Assembly (NCBI RefSeq): GCF_003268815.1
Contig: NZ_QLSV01000017.1
Coordinates: forward strand, 17,701-81,700
Direction: 5' to 3'
Length of the DNA stretch: 64,000 nt
DNA from: Flavobacterium lacus
GTDB taxonomy: Bacteria; Bacteroidota; Bacteroidia; Flavobacteriales; Flavobacteriaceae
The notes under the pieces: generated by a model
Seen by the model: only the letters and a program-made list of their open reading frames with translations
The model's database searches: none
What the model was told of the DNA's origin: nothing
Made by a program: the position numbers and the translations under genes
Shown here: positions 43,909 to 51,419 of the stretch, one piece after another
Numbering within the stretch: the stretch's first letter is position 1
Layout: every line of letters starts with the position of its first letter

Positions 43909-44742
43909 TTAAATCCTAATTCGTTCAAAAATATACGAACTGATATTTTTATTTGGATTGATGATGAAATGTTCTTTCTCTTGTTCTTTTCTAAAAAAAA
44001 CGATTCCCCATTGAAAAGTATCAATCGTAACGGTCACTTTTGGATGATTTTTAATCATTTCCCAACCTTCTTCCATATCTTTTGACCAATGAATGTCATC
44101 AAAAATCCAAACCGAATTGTTTGAAATGGTTGGTAATAAAAGTTCAAAATAGGTTAAAGTTGCTTTTTTAGAATGGTTACCATCAAAATAAAAAAGGTGA
44201 TGGGTGATGGGTGATGGGTGATGGGTTTTCAGGTAACTTGAAAATTCGGTATTTATAAATTCAATGTTTTCGCTTTTAAAATTTGATTTTTGAGATTGAA
44301 ATTGCCATTGACATTGATTTAAAGTTTGAGGACATCCTTCCAACGTAGTAATTTTAGCATTTTTATTTCCCAGCGAAAGAGCAATTGTAGCCAATCCCAA
44401 CGAAGTTCCAATTTCTAGTACGCTTTCAGGTTGAAAATAGTTTGTAATTCTAAATAACAATTCAGCTCTTGTGGGAGAAATTCCGGCATTTTTTGCAATA
44501 GCATAAATTTTTCTTTGATTGGATTTAAAAACTCTTGAACCAGCACCAAAATCGGTTACTTCAATGGTATTGTGGTTTGCTAAAAGTGATTTTCGGTATT
44601 CTTTTAAAATGGAATATTCAGGATAGTTTCTTCTATCATAAAAACATTTCGTCACCAAATCGAACACAAATGGCGAATGAACTCCATGTTGGTTTTTGGA
44701 ACTTATTAAAAATTTAAAATATGATTTTATGATATGAAACAT
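43909..44742 (-). CDS. Class I SAM-dependent methyltransferase with in-frame repeat tracts
   Basis: 277 residues. The SAM-binding core is VLEIGTSLGLATIALSLG (motif I) with ITTLEGCP (motif II acid), then FYFDGNHSKKATLTYFELLL and SVWIFDDIHWS, as in O-methyltransferases of the TylF/Rossmann type. Two unusual stretches interrupt it: QCQWQFQSQKSNFKS and THHPSPITHH. They are encoded by short tandem arrays (44281-44319 and the 7-bp GGTGATG array at 44196-44225) that also occur in non-coding DNA. A length change of one 7-bp unit would shift the frame. Substrate unknown. Confidence 0.85.
   Translation of the reverse strand: MFHIIKSYFKFLISSKNQHGVHSPFVFDLVTKCFYDRRNYPEYSILKEYRKSLLANHNTIEVTDFGAGSRVFKSNQRKIYAIAKNAGISPTRAELLFRITNYFQPESVLEIGTSLGLATIALSLGNKNAKITTLEGCPQTLNQCQWQFQSQKSNFKSENIEFINTEFSSYLKTHHPSPITHHLFYFDGNHSKKATLTYFELLLPTISNNSVWIFDDIHWSKDMEEGWEMIKNHPKVTVTIDTFQWGIVFFRKEQEKEHFIINPNKNISSYIFERIRI
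44196..44225. repeat. Heptamer array inside the methyltransferase gene
   Basis: GGTGATG repeated 4.3 times with no mismatch, read in the gene (minus strand) as CATCACC and giving the peptide THHPSPITHH. Period 7 is not a multiple of 3. The same unit, as CCCATCA, forms the non-coding array at 7810-7839. Confidence 0.92.
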
Positions 44743-44756
44743 TTCAATTTTTTTCT

Positions 44757-44817
44757 AAACCATTAAGATATTAAGGGAATTAAGAAACCTTAATGTAATT
44801 TAATATCTTAATGGTTT
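44757..44817. repeat. Inverted repeat with ATTAAG octamer words
   Basis: Perfect 18-bp arms at 44757-44774 and 44800-44817 around a 25-bp loop, built from words such as CATTAAGA, TATTAAGG, GAATTAAG and their complements. It fills the gap between the ABC-F gene stop (44824) and the methyltransferase start (44742), on the minus strand. Confidence 0.85.
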
Positions 44818-44823
44818 AAATAG

Positions 44824-46683
44824 TTATTCAATTTTCGAAGAAAGTTCAAACCATCGCTCTTCCTTTTCTTCTAATTTCTTTATAATCACTTGCAACTCAT
44901 TCGCTTTTTTCGCAATAGCATCATCAGTTACTTTTCCATCGGCAAACAATTGTTCGATTTGCTTTTTCTCAAATTCCAACTCTTTGATTTCCCGTTCAAT
45001 TTTTTGAAATTCTTTTTGTTCGTTAAACGATAAATTTCCTGTCGAATTATTTTGTTTCCAAGCTTTTTTGTCAGCTTTGTTTTCTTCTTTTAAAGCCACA
45101 TCAGCACTGTCTTCATAGGCTCTAAAATCGGAATAATTACCCGGAAAATCTTCAATTTCACCTTCACCTCGAAACACAAATAAGTGATCTACAATTTTAT
45201 CCATAAAGTAGCGATCGTGCGAAACCACTAACAAACATCCGGGAAAATCCAATAAAAAACTTTCTAAAACATTCAATGTTACGATGTCTAAATCATTCGT
45301 TGGCTCATCCAAAATCAAGAAATTCGGATTCTGAATCAAAACCGTACACAAATACAATCGTTTCAATTCGCCACCACTCAATTTTTCTACAAAATCATAT
45401 TGTTTTTTCGCATCAAAAAGAAAACGTTCCAGCAATTGCGAAGCTGAAATAATTTTTCCTTTCGTAAGCGGAATATATTCACCATATTCTTTAATAATAT
45501 CAATGACTTTTTGACCCGGTTTTGGGTTGATGCCGCTTTGTGTATAATATCCCACTTTAATCGTATCGCCAATCACCACTTTTCCGGCATCGGGCAACAT
45601 CGTTTTGGTCAAAATATTCAAAAAGGTTGATTTTCCGGTTCCGTTTTTACCTATAATTCCAATGCGTTCGCCACGCTGAAAATCATAAGAGAAATTGTCC
45701 AAAATCACTCGATCTTTGAATTTTTTGAACAACTTGTGAAGCTCAATAATCTTGCTTCCCATGCGTTCCATATTGATTTCCAATTCTACGACATTTTCTT
45801 TTCGGCGACTTTCGGCTTTTTCCTTAATCACATAAAAATCATCTTGACGCGATTTCGATTTCGTTGTTCTCGCTTTCGGTTGGCGACGCATCCAAGCCAA
45901 CTCTTTTACAAAAAGATTCTGAGCTTTGTCAACACTAGCGTTTTCAGAAGCAATTCGCTCTTCTTTTTTCTCTAAATAATACGAATAGTTTCCTTTATAC
46001 TGATACAGTTTACCGTTATCCAATTCAATGATTTCATTACAAACACGTTCCAAAAAGAAACGGTCGTGCGTCACCATAAACAACGTAATATTTTCTTTGG
46101 CAAAATAGCTTTCCAGCCATTCAATCATCTCCAAATCCAAGTGGTTGGTTGGCTCATCCAAAATCAATAAATCCGGACGATTAATCAAAATAATCGCCAA
46201 TGAAAGTCGCTTTTTTTGTCCGCCCGAAAGACTTTTTACTTTCAATTTAAAATCTTCCAACTTCAATTTAAACAAAATCTGTTTGAATTGCGTTTCAAAA
46301 TCCCAGGCATTGTGTTGGTCCATCAAATCAAACGCTTTTTGATAGGCTTCCTCATTTTCAGGATTTTCGAGAGCTTTTTCATATTGCTCAATTACTTTCA
46401 ACGTTTCGTTATCACTGGCAAAAATGCTTTCTTCAATTGTCAATTCATCTTGCAATTCATTTTTTTGCGATAAAAAAGCCATTCGAATATTTTTTCGGAC
46501 CACCACCTGACCTGTATCCGGTTCGTCAATACCATTAATGATATTCATAATGGTCGTTTTCCCCGAACCATTTTTGGCAATAAAAGCAATTTTTTGGTCT
46601 TTATTGATTCCGAAGGAAATCTTGTCAAACAATACACGTTCGCCGAAGGATTTGGATATATTTTCTACTGAAAGATAGTTCAT
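44824..46683 (-). CDS. ABC-F family ATPase (Uup-like)
   Basis: 619 residues with two ABC domains and no membrane segments. Domain 1: AKNGSGKTTIMNIING (Walker A), SLSGGQKKRLSLAIIL, LLILDEPTNHLDLEM. Domain 2: IGKNGTGKSTFLNIL, KLSGGELKRLYLC, FLILDEPTNDLDIVT. A linker with a charged arm and a C-terminal coiled coil (IEREIKELEFEKKQIEQL, about 560-615) matches Uup-type ABC-F proteins. ABC-F factors act on ribosomes or DNA repair intermediates. Both Walker B glutamates are present, so the ATPase sites look active. Confidence 0.93.
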   Translation of the reverse strand: MNYLSVENISKSFGERVLFDKISFGINKDQKIAFIAKNGSGKTTIMNIINGIDEPDTGQVVVRKNIRMAFLSQKNELQDELTIEESIFASDNETLKVIEQYEKALENPENEEAYQKAFDLMDQHNAWDFETQFKQILFKLKLEDFKLKVKSLSGGQKKRLSLAIILINRPDLLILDEPTNHLDLEMIEWLESYFAKENITLFMVTHDRFFLERVCNEIIELDNGKLYQYKGNYSYYLEKKEERIASENASVDKAQNLFVKELAWMRRQPKARTTKSKSRQDDFYVIKEKAESRRKENVVELEINMERMGSKIIELHKLFKKFKDRVILDNFSYDFQRGERIGIIGKNGTGKSTFLNILTKTMLPDAGKVVIGDTIKVGYYTQSGINPKPGQKVIDIIKEYGEYIPLTKGKIISASQLLERFLFDAKKQYDFVEKLSGGELKRLYLCTVLIQNPNFLILDEPTNDLDIVTLNVLESFLLDFPGCLLVVSHDRYFMDKIVDHLFVFRGEGEIEDFPGNYSDFRAYEDSADVALKEENKADKKAWKQNNSTGNLSFNEQKEFQKIEREIKELEFEKKQIEQLFADGKVTDDAIAKKANELQVIIKKLEEKEERWFELSSKIE

Positions 46684-46785
46684 TTAATGTATAAATACGG
46701 CAATTTGCCAATTAGTCAATGGTTTTAAAAGTGCAAAAGTAATGCTTTATTTTTTCTGAAACGAATGGCTTGGTCTTTATCGGTT

Positions 46786-46896
46786 ATCCGTGTTCCCGCT
46801 TTCCATTGCAATCTGTCATTGCGAGGGGCGAAGCAATCTCCGAAACAAAATTTGAGGTCGCAATGCCAGGATTTCCATTGCAATCGGGGTTAGGAG
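46786..46896. repeat. Partial fold-back element carrying a GTCATTGCGAGG palindrome
   Basis: Its ends (CCCGCTTTCCATTGCAATC and TTCCATTGCAATCGGGGTTA) match the ends of copy 1 at 8621-8768, but the conserved middle is replaced by an inverted repeat, CATTGCGAGG...CCTC-type, containing GGGGCGAAGCAATCTCC and GGTCGCAATGCC. The GTCATTGCGAGG word is a well-known bacterial intergenic repeat. It lies between the ABC-F start and a toxin-antitoxin pair. Confidence 0.7.
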
Positions 46897-46959
46897 GGAA
46901 ATGCAATTGGGTTTTGCATTTAAAAAAAAATCCTTACATTTATTCTTTAATTTAATGTT

Positions 46960-47184
46960 ATGAATAAAAAGAACCCAAGCCACGAAAAAAAACACATCAA
47001 CAAAGTTGAAGAGCCAACAGAAGCATATCAAGTAAAAACTAACCTTGACGTATCTGTTATTGGATATGATGAGAAAGGAAATGCTATTAACAAAAATGAA
47101 TTTATCGACGATATCGAACAAGCTTTGCTGGAAATAAAAAGCGGAAAATTAAAAATGAAATCGGTTTCTGAAATTAGAAAGTAA
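46960..47184 (+). CDS. Probable antitoxin of a ParE/RelE-type pair
   Basis: 74 residues, mostly charged: a lysine-rich start (MNKKNPSHEKKHINKVEEP), a middle containing YDEKGNAINKNEFIDDIEQA and an end with KSVSEIRK. Antitoxins of this small kind are partly disordered and bind the toxin with the C-terminal half. The stop and the next start overlap as TAATG, so expression is coupled. No DNA-binding motif is obvious. Assigned mainly by its neighbour. Confidence 0.7.
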   Translation: MNKKNPSHEKKHINKVEEPTEAYQVKTNLDVSVIGYDEKGNAINKNEFIDDIEQALLEIKSGKLKMKSVSEIRK

Positions 47185-47483
47185 TGCAAGTTTTTTGGAG
47201 AGACAAAGCCATTGATGAGCTTAATTCAATTTATGATTACATTTTAAAAGAAACTAAAAGTCAAACAATTGCAACAAAAGTGTATAATGCAATTTTGGAT
47301 TTTTCGGCAAGTCTAACAATTCAGCCCACGAAATATAAAATTGAAGAAACTATCGGAAAGGAAAACGTTCGTTCAGCTTCCTTGTGGAGTTATAAATTGG
47401 TTTATACTTGTGACAATGAAAATCTTTATGTTTTGAGAGTTTTTCATTTAAAACAAAACCCAAATAAGTTAAAAGTAAAATAG
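47184..47483 (+). CDS. ParE/RelE superfamily toxin
   Basis: 99 residues of the ParE/RelE fold: MQVFWRDKAIDELNSIYDYI, then LDFSASLTIQPTKYKIEE and the C-terminal WSYKLVYTCDNENLYVLRVFHLKQNP, which shows the family's conserved Y-x-x-x-Y/LRVFH strand with basic residues. RelE members cleave mRNA at the ribosome and ParE members poison gyrase; the sequence does not decide between them. It forms a two-gene module with the upstream antitoxin. Confidence 0.85.
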   Translation: MQVFWRDKAIDELNSIYDYILKETKSQTIATKVYNAILDFSASLTIQPTKYKIEETIGKENVRSASLWSYKLVYTCDNENLYVLRVFHLKQNPNKLKVK

Positions 47484-47556
47484 TGGTTTAAGAAAAGTCT
47501 ACACTTGACAAGTGCAAAAACCTGTTAGGCTTAATTATTTTCGAATTGACTCATTC

Positions 47557-47589
47557 TCACATTTTTCACATTGCCACATTTTCACATTA
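47557..47589. repeat. Octamer array (TCACATTT type) before the glycosyltransferase
   Basis: Four units: TCACATTTT, TCACATTG, CCACATTT, TCACATTA (8-9 bp). Its end overlaps the predicted -7 promoter box (47588-47595) and lies 10 bp before the ATG at 47600. Confidence 0.8.
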
Positions 47590-47595
47590 TATTTG
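47588..47595 (+). promoter_or_regulatory. Predicted -7 promoter box of the glycosyltransferase
   Basis: TATATTTG matches TAnnTTTG exactly and ends only 4 bp before the ATG at 47600, so the transcript could be leaderless or nearly so. Confidence 0.5.
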
Positions 47596-47599
47596 CCCT

Positions 47600-48772
47600 A
47601 TGCAACTATCCGTCATCATCCTTAATTACAACGTTCGCTATTTTGTCGAACAATGTGTGCTCAGTGTTCAAGCTGCTTTGCAACACATTGAGGGCGAAAT
47701 AATTGTGATCGACAACAATTCATCCGACGATAGTTGCCAAATGATGAAAATCCGTTTTCCGCACATCAAACTCATTGAAAACAAAGAAAATACAGGCTTC
47801 CCCAACGGAAATAACATCGGAGTAGCCGAAGCAAAAGGCGAATACATCTGCATCCTCAATCCCGACACTGTTGTCGCAGAAGATACCTTCACAAAACTTC
47901 TGAACTCGCAACCCGCAACCCGCAACCCGCAACTCGGAATAATCGGTTGCAAACTCATCGACGGCACCGGAAATTTCCTCCCCGAAAGCAAACGCGGTAT
48001 TCCAACTCCTTGGGTGGCGTTTACAAAAATCTTTGGTTTGTATAAATTTTTTCCGAAAGTTCAATTATTCAATCAATATTATGCTCAGCATTTAACCGAA
48101 AATCAATCCGGAAAAGTAGATATTTTGGTGGGAGCGTTTATGGTCATGAAACGCGATTTATATAATCAAGTAGGAGGATTTGACGAAAATTGTTTTATGT
48201 ATTCCGATGACATTGATTTGAGTTATATGGTTTTGAAAAATGGAAAAACCAATTATTATTTTGCCGAAACTACCGTCATTCATTACAAAGGCGAAAGTAC
48301 CGTAAAAGATGGAACGTATATGAAGCGATTTCAAGAGGCAATGGATTATTTTTATTCCAAACATTTCAAAAAATCAGCTTTTTTTAGTGTTTTTATGAAA
48401 GTAGGCAGCTTCTTTTTTGCTTTTTTAAAGAAAAATAAAACAATAGTCACCAAAAGAAAAATTGACAATTATATTTTAATTTCCCAAAATGAGTTATTAA
48501 AAGAAAAACTCGAAAAATTGTTAGGAAAAAATGTGAAACGACTTTCCACCTCTTTTAAAAATGAATTACCTTCGCTTTTAAAAGGAATACATTCAAACAT
48601 TGAAATCATTTTTGATCAGAATGATTTAACTTTTTCAACCATCATTTCCGCAATGGAATTGTATAAAAATGAAAAAGTATCATTCAAAATCATTCCGAAT
48701 CAAAGTAATTTTATGATTGGAAGCAACAGCAGCAATGATCGAGGAGAAGTCGTGATGATTGAAGAATTTTAA
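47600..48772 (+). CDS. Family 2 glycosyltransferase with an in-frame heptamer array
   Basis: 390 residues. The GT-A fold of family GT2 starts at once (MQLSVIILNYNVRYFVEQC), with VIDNNSSDDSC, the acidic NPDTVV (DxD-type) and GAFMVMKRDLYNQVGGFDE with YSDDIDLSYMVLKNGK, as in rhamnosyltransferase-like GT2 enzymes that build cell-surface glycans. A C-terminal membrane-associated helix (FFSVFMKVGSFFFAFLKK) precedes a domain of about 100 residues I do not recognise. Residues about 102-113 (NSQPATRNPQLG) come from a 7-bp tandem array; a change of one unit would shift the frame. ATG 47600 is chosen as the fold starts there. Confidence 0.9.
   Translation: MQLSVIILNYNVRYFVEQCVLSVQAALQHIEGEIIVIDNNSSDDSCQMMKIRFPHIKLIENKENTGFPNGNNIGVAEAKGEYICILNPDTVVAEDTFTKLLNSQPATRNPQLGIIGCKLIDGTGNFLPESKRGIPTPWVAFTKIFGLYKFFPKVQLFNQYYAQHLTENQSGKVDILVGAFMVMKRDLYNQVGGFDENCFMYSDDIDLSYMVLKNGKTNYYFAETTVIHYKGESTVKDGTYMKRFQEAMDYFYSKHFKKSAFFSVFMKVGSFFFAFLKKNKTIVTKRKIDNYILISQNELLKEKLEKLLGKNVKRLSTSFKNELPSLLKGIHSNIEIIFDQNDLTFSTIISAMELYKNEKVSFKIIPNQSNFMIGSNSSNDRGEVVMIEEF
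47904..47938. repeat. Heptamer array inside the glycosyltransferase gene
   Basis: Five 7-bp units (ACTCGCA, ACCCGCA, ACCCGCA, ACCCGCA, ACTCGGA), three identical, encoding NSQPATRNPQLG. Period 7 is not a multiple of 3, so gain or loss of one or two units would truncate the protein. Confidence 0.92.
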
Positions 48773-48810
48773 TTTTTAATTTTGGAAGTTATTATCGATT
48801 TTTAAATTTA

Positions 48811-48864
48811 CAATTGACTTTTGACATTGATATTGCAATTGATTTTTGAAATTGACATTGAAAA
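48811..48864. repeat. Array of 6-7 bp words (AATTGAC type)
   Basis: Irregular tandem words AATTGAC, TTTTGAC, ATTGAT, ATTGC, AATTGAT, TTTTGAA, ATTGACA in the gap after the glycosyltransferase. Related words (as CAATGT, CAATGG) encode the QCQWQFQSQKS stretch of the methyltransferase at 44281-44319. Confidence 0.7.
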
Positions 48865-48945
48865 TTTATCGATAATTACAAAAACCAATCCTTTTTTTAG
48901 TAATTTCGCAAACTGAAACAAAAAATAAACCGTTAGGTTAAAGAT

Positions 48946-50313
48946 ATGGCAAAATTTGAATTAAAATTGCCCAAAATGGGTGAAAGCGTTGCAGAAGCAA
49001 CCATTACCAATTGGCTTAAAAAAGTTGGAGAGAAAATCGAAGCCGATGAAGCTGTTTTGGAAATTGCTACCGACAAAGTAGATAGCGAAGTTCCATCTGA
49101 AGTTTCCGGAACGCTAACCGAAATTCTTTTTAACGTGGATGATGTTGTGAAAGTGGGTCAAACCATCGCAATCATCGACACCGAAGGCGGCAGTGCTCCG
49201 GCAGAAAAACCAAATGAAGAAATTGCTCCAGCCATCGTTGAACTTGAAAAAACCATCGAAGTTGCACAAGAATTAGTTCATTCTGCCACTCCGGTTGAGG
49301 TTGATTTTTCCACATCAGAAAAATTCTTTTCACCATTAGTAAAAAATATTGCTAAAGAAGAAGGTGTTTCTATCTCGGAATTAGAAAAAATAAATGGTTC
49401 CGGCAAAGAAGGTCGTGTGACCAAAGATGATATCATTGCTTATGTAAAAGACCGTGCCAATAAACCTGCTGTTGCTCCGGCTCCAAAAACAGAGCCAGTT
49501 GCGGCAGAAACTCCAAAAGCAGAAATAAAAGTAGAAGCTCCAAAAGCAGAAACTCCAAAAGCAGAACCAACACCTGAGAAAAAAATCCCTGTTTCCGTAA
49601 ACGGTCAAGATGAAATCATCGAAATGGATCGTATGCGAAAACTGATTTCCGGATATATGACCACATCCAAACAAACTTCTGCTCATGTACAGTCGTTCAT
49701 TGAAGTGGATGTAACGAATATTGTAAATTGGAGAAATAAAGTAAAAGACGCTTTTGAAAAAAGAGAAGGCGAGAAGCTAACGTTTACACCAATATTTATG
49801 GAAGCTGTGGCAAAAGCCATCAAAGATTTCCCAATGATTAATATTTCTGTGGAAGGCGATTACATCATCAAAAAGAAAAACATCAATTTAGGAATGGCCG
49901 CTGCATTACCAAATGGAAACTTAATTGTTCCGGTAATTAAGAATGCAGATATGCTTAACCTTGTCGGATTGACCAAAACGGTGAATGATTTGGCCAACCG
50001 AGCTCGAAATAATCAATTAAAACTTGACGAAATTCAAGGTGGAACTTATACAGTGACCAACGTGGGAACTTTCGGTAGCGTTTTTGGAACACCAATCATC
50101 AATCAACCACAAGTTGCCATTTTAGCTTTAGGAGCTATCAGAAAAGTTCCGGCTGTTATCGAAGCTCCAACCGGAGATTACATCGGAATTCGTCACAAAA
50201 TGTTCTTGTCTCACAGTTATGATCACCGAGTGGTAGATGGTTCGTTGGGTGGACAATTCGTAAAACGAGTAGCCGATTATTTAGAAGGTTTCAGTGAAAA
50301 CAGAGAATTTTAA
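48946..50313 (+). CDS. 2-oxoacid dehydrogenase E2 (dihydrolipoamide acyltransferase)
   Basis: 455 residues with the E2 layout: an N-terminal lipoyl domain (lipoylated K44 in EIATDKVDSEVPS), an Ala/Pro/Lys/Glu-rich linker, a peripheral subunit-binding domain (FFSPLVKNIAKEEGVSISEL, about 125-167), a second charged linker with repeated APK/AETPK motifs, and the catalytic acyltransferase domain ending SHSYDHRVVDG (His427, Asp431). The single lipoyl domain and sequence suit a branched-chain 2-oxoacid dehydrogenase, but pyruvate is not excluded. Terminator follows; the E1 and E3 genes are elsewhere. Confidence 0.93.
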   Translation: MAKFELKLPKMGESVAEATITNWLKKVGEKIEADEAVLEIATDKVDSEVPSEVSGTLTEILFNVDDVVKVGQTIAIIDTEGGSAPAEKPNEEIAPAIVELEKTIEVAQELVHSATPVEVDFSTSEKFFSPLVKNIAKEEGVSISELEKINGSGKEGRVTKDDIIAYVKDRANKPAVAPAPKTEPVAAETPKAEIKVEAPKAETPKAEPTPEKKIPVSVNGQDEIIEMDRMRKLISGYMTTSKQTSAHVQSFIEVDVTNIVNWRNKVKDAFEKREGEKLTFTPIFMEAVAKAIKDFPMINISVEGDYIIKKKNINLGMAAALPNGNLIVPVIKNADMLNLVGLTKTVNDLANRARNNQLKLDEIQGGTYTVTNVGTFGSVFGTPIINQPQVAILALGAIRKVPAVIEAPTGDYIGIRHKMFLSHSYDHRVVDGSLGGQFVKRVADYLEGFSENREF

Positions 50314-50334
50314 AATAAAAAATCATATAATTTC

Positions 50335-50366
50335 AACCCTTTCAGTCATTAAAATCTGAAAGGGTT
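50335..50366 (+). terminator. Rho-independent terminator after the E2 gene
   Basis: Perfect 11-bp arms AACCCTTTCAG (50335-50345) and CTGAAAGGGTT (50356-50366), followed by TTTTT. Confidence 0.88.
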
Positions 50367-50392
50367 TTTTGTTTTCAAATTTCAAAAATTTA

Positions 50393-50440
50393 GCCACGAA
50401 TTGCACGCATTTCCACAAATCAATTCGTGCAATTCGTGGC
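50393..50440. repeat. 48-bp palindrome with 15-bp perfect arms (CACGAATT words)
   Basis: Arms GCCACGAATTGCACG (50393-50407) and CGTGCAATTCGTGGC (50426-50440) are exact reverse complements. Related words form the palindrome at 23342-23403. It lies in the 284-bp gap between the E2 terminator and the exonuclease promoter, which holds no gene. Confidence 0.85.
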
Positions 50441-50572
50441 AAATAAATTCTTTGGCACACTTTAGTCTACACAAACTAAATTATTAGCTTTATGTGCAAA
50501 AGAGTTTATTTCAAAACCTTAAAATACTACTAAAAAAAGTAATTTCATCGTTAAAAGGTTATTTCAAACTCT

Positions 50573-50580
50573 TATCTTTG
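50573..50580 (+). promoter_or_regulatory. Predicted -7 promoter box of the exonuclease gene
   Basis: TATCTTTG matches TAnnTTTG, 17 bp before the ATG at 50598. Confidence 0.5.
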
Positions 50581-50597
50581 TTTTCTAAAATTTTAAA

Positions 50598-51374
50598 ATG
50601 GAACTCAAATTAAACCGTCCTATTTGCTTTTTCGACCTCGAAACTACCGGAGTAGAAGTGGCAAAAGACAGAATTGTCGAAATCTCAATTTTTAAAGTAT
50701 ATCCCAACGGAAACAAAGAAAGTAAAACGTGGTTAGTAAATCCGGAAATGAAAATTCCTTTTCTAGTTTCTCAAATTCATGGAATTACCGATGAAAAAGT
50801 TGCCAACGAACCCACCTTTAAAGAACTTTCCGGACAAGTTTACAATATGATTAAAGATTCCGATTTGGCCGGATTTAATTCCGATCGATTTGATATTCCA
50901 CTACTAGCCGAAGAATTATTGCGTGCAGGAGTAGATTTTGATATGAAAAACAGAGTTTCAGTCGATGTTCAAACCATCTTCCACAAAATGGAAGAACGAA
51001 CATTAAGTGCAGCCCTAAAATTCTATTGCGGACAAACATTGGAAAACGCTCACTCCGCCGAAGCTGATACCATGGCAACCTACGAAATCCTCAAAGCTCA
51101 GCTCGAACGCTATCCGGAATTAGAAAATGATATGAAATCGCTCTCCGAATTCACCACCCGAAAAAAATCAGTCGATTTTGCCGGATTTATTGCGTTAAAT
51201 GACAAAGGAGAAGAAATTTTTTCCTTTGGAAAACACAAAGGCGTTTTAGTCGAAAAAGTATTAGATGAAGAACCCGGCTATTTCGGCTGGATTCAAAATG
51301 CAGATTTTCCACTTTACACTAAAAAAGTGCTCACCGCCATTAAACTCAGAAAATTAAACAATAAGTTGACCTAA
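50598..51374 (+). CDS. DnaQ-like 3'-5' exonuclease
   Basis: 258 residues. A DEDDh exonuclease domain occupies the first 170 residues: FFDLETTG (D and E of motif I), NSDRFDIPLL (motif II D) and HSAEADTMATYEIL (motif III H and D). A C-terminal segment FSFGKHKGVLVEKVL with GYFGWI resembles the small domain found in putative quorum-sensing-regulated virulence factors (DUF3820-like). It may trim DNA or RNA ends in repair. It starts a plus-strand cluster with the FAH and Hpt genes. Confidence 0.9.
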   Translation: MELKLNRPICFFDLETTGVEVAKDRIVEISIFKVYPNGNKESKTWLVNPEMKIPFLVSQIHGITDEKVANEPTFKELSGQVYNMIKDSDLAGFNSDRFDIPLLAEELLRAGVDFDMKNRVSVDVQTIFHKMEERTLSAALKFYCGQTLENAHSAEADTMATYEILKAQLERYPELENDMKSLSEFTTRKKSVDFAGFIALNDKGEEIFSFGKHKGVLVEKVLDEEPGYFGWIQNADFPLYTKKVLTAIKLRKLNNKLT

Positions 51375-51378
51375 TAAA

Positions 51379-51418
51379 CCTTAGTCCCTCAGAAACTTAG
51401 TTCCTCAGCACCTCAAAA
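51379..51418. repeat. Octamer array directly before a start codon
   Basis: Five 8-bp units: CCTTAGTC, CCTCAGAA, ACTTAGTT, CCTCAGCA, CCTCAAAA. The array ends 1 bp before the ATG at 51420. The layout matches the right half of the arrays at 52581-52620 and, on the other strand, at 41992-42031. Confidence 0.88.
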
Positions 51419-51419
51419 A

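Noticed and set aside
44535..46473. Plus-strand frames over the methyltransferase and ABC-F genes
   Set aside because: They are antisense to well-supported genes and show no domain or codon signal.
47546..47599. Longer glycosyltransferase start at ATG 47546
   Set aside because: The extra 18 residues are encoded by the TCACATTT array; the GT2 fold begins at 47600.
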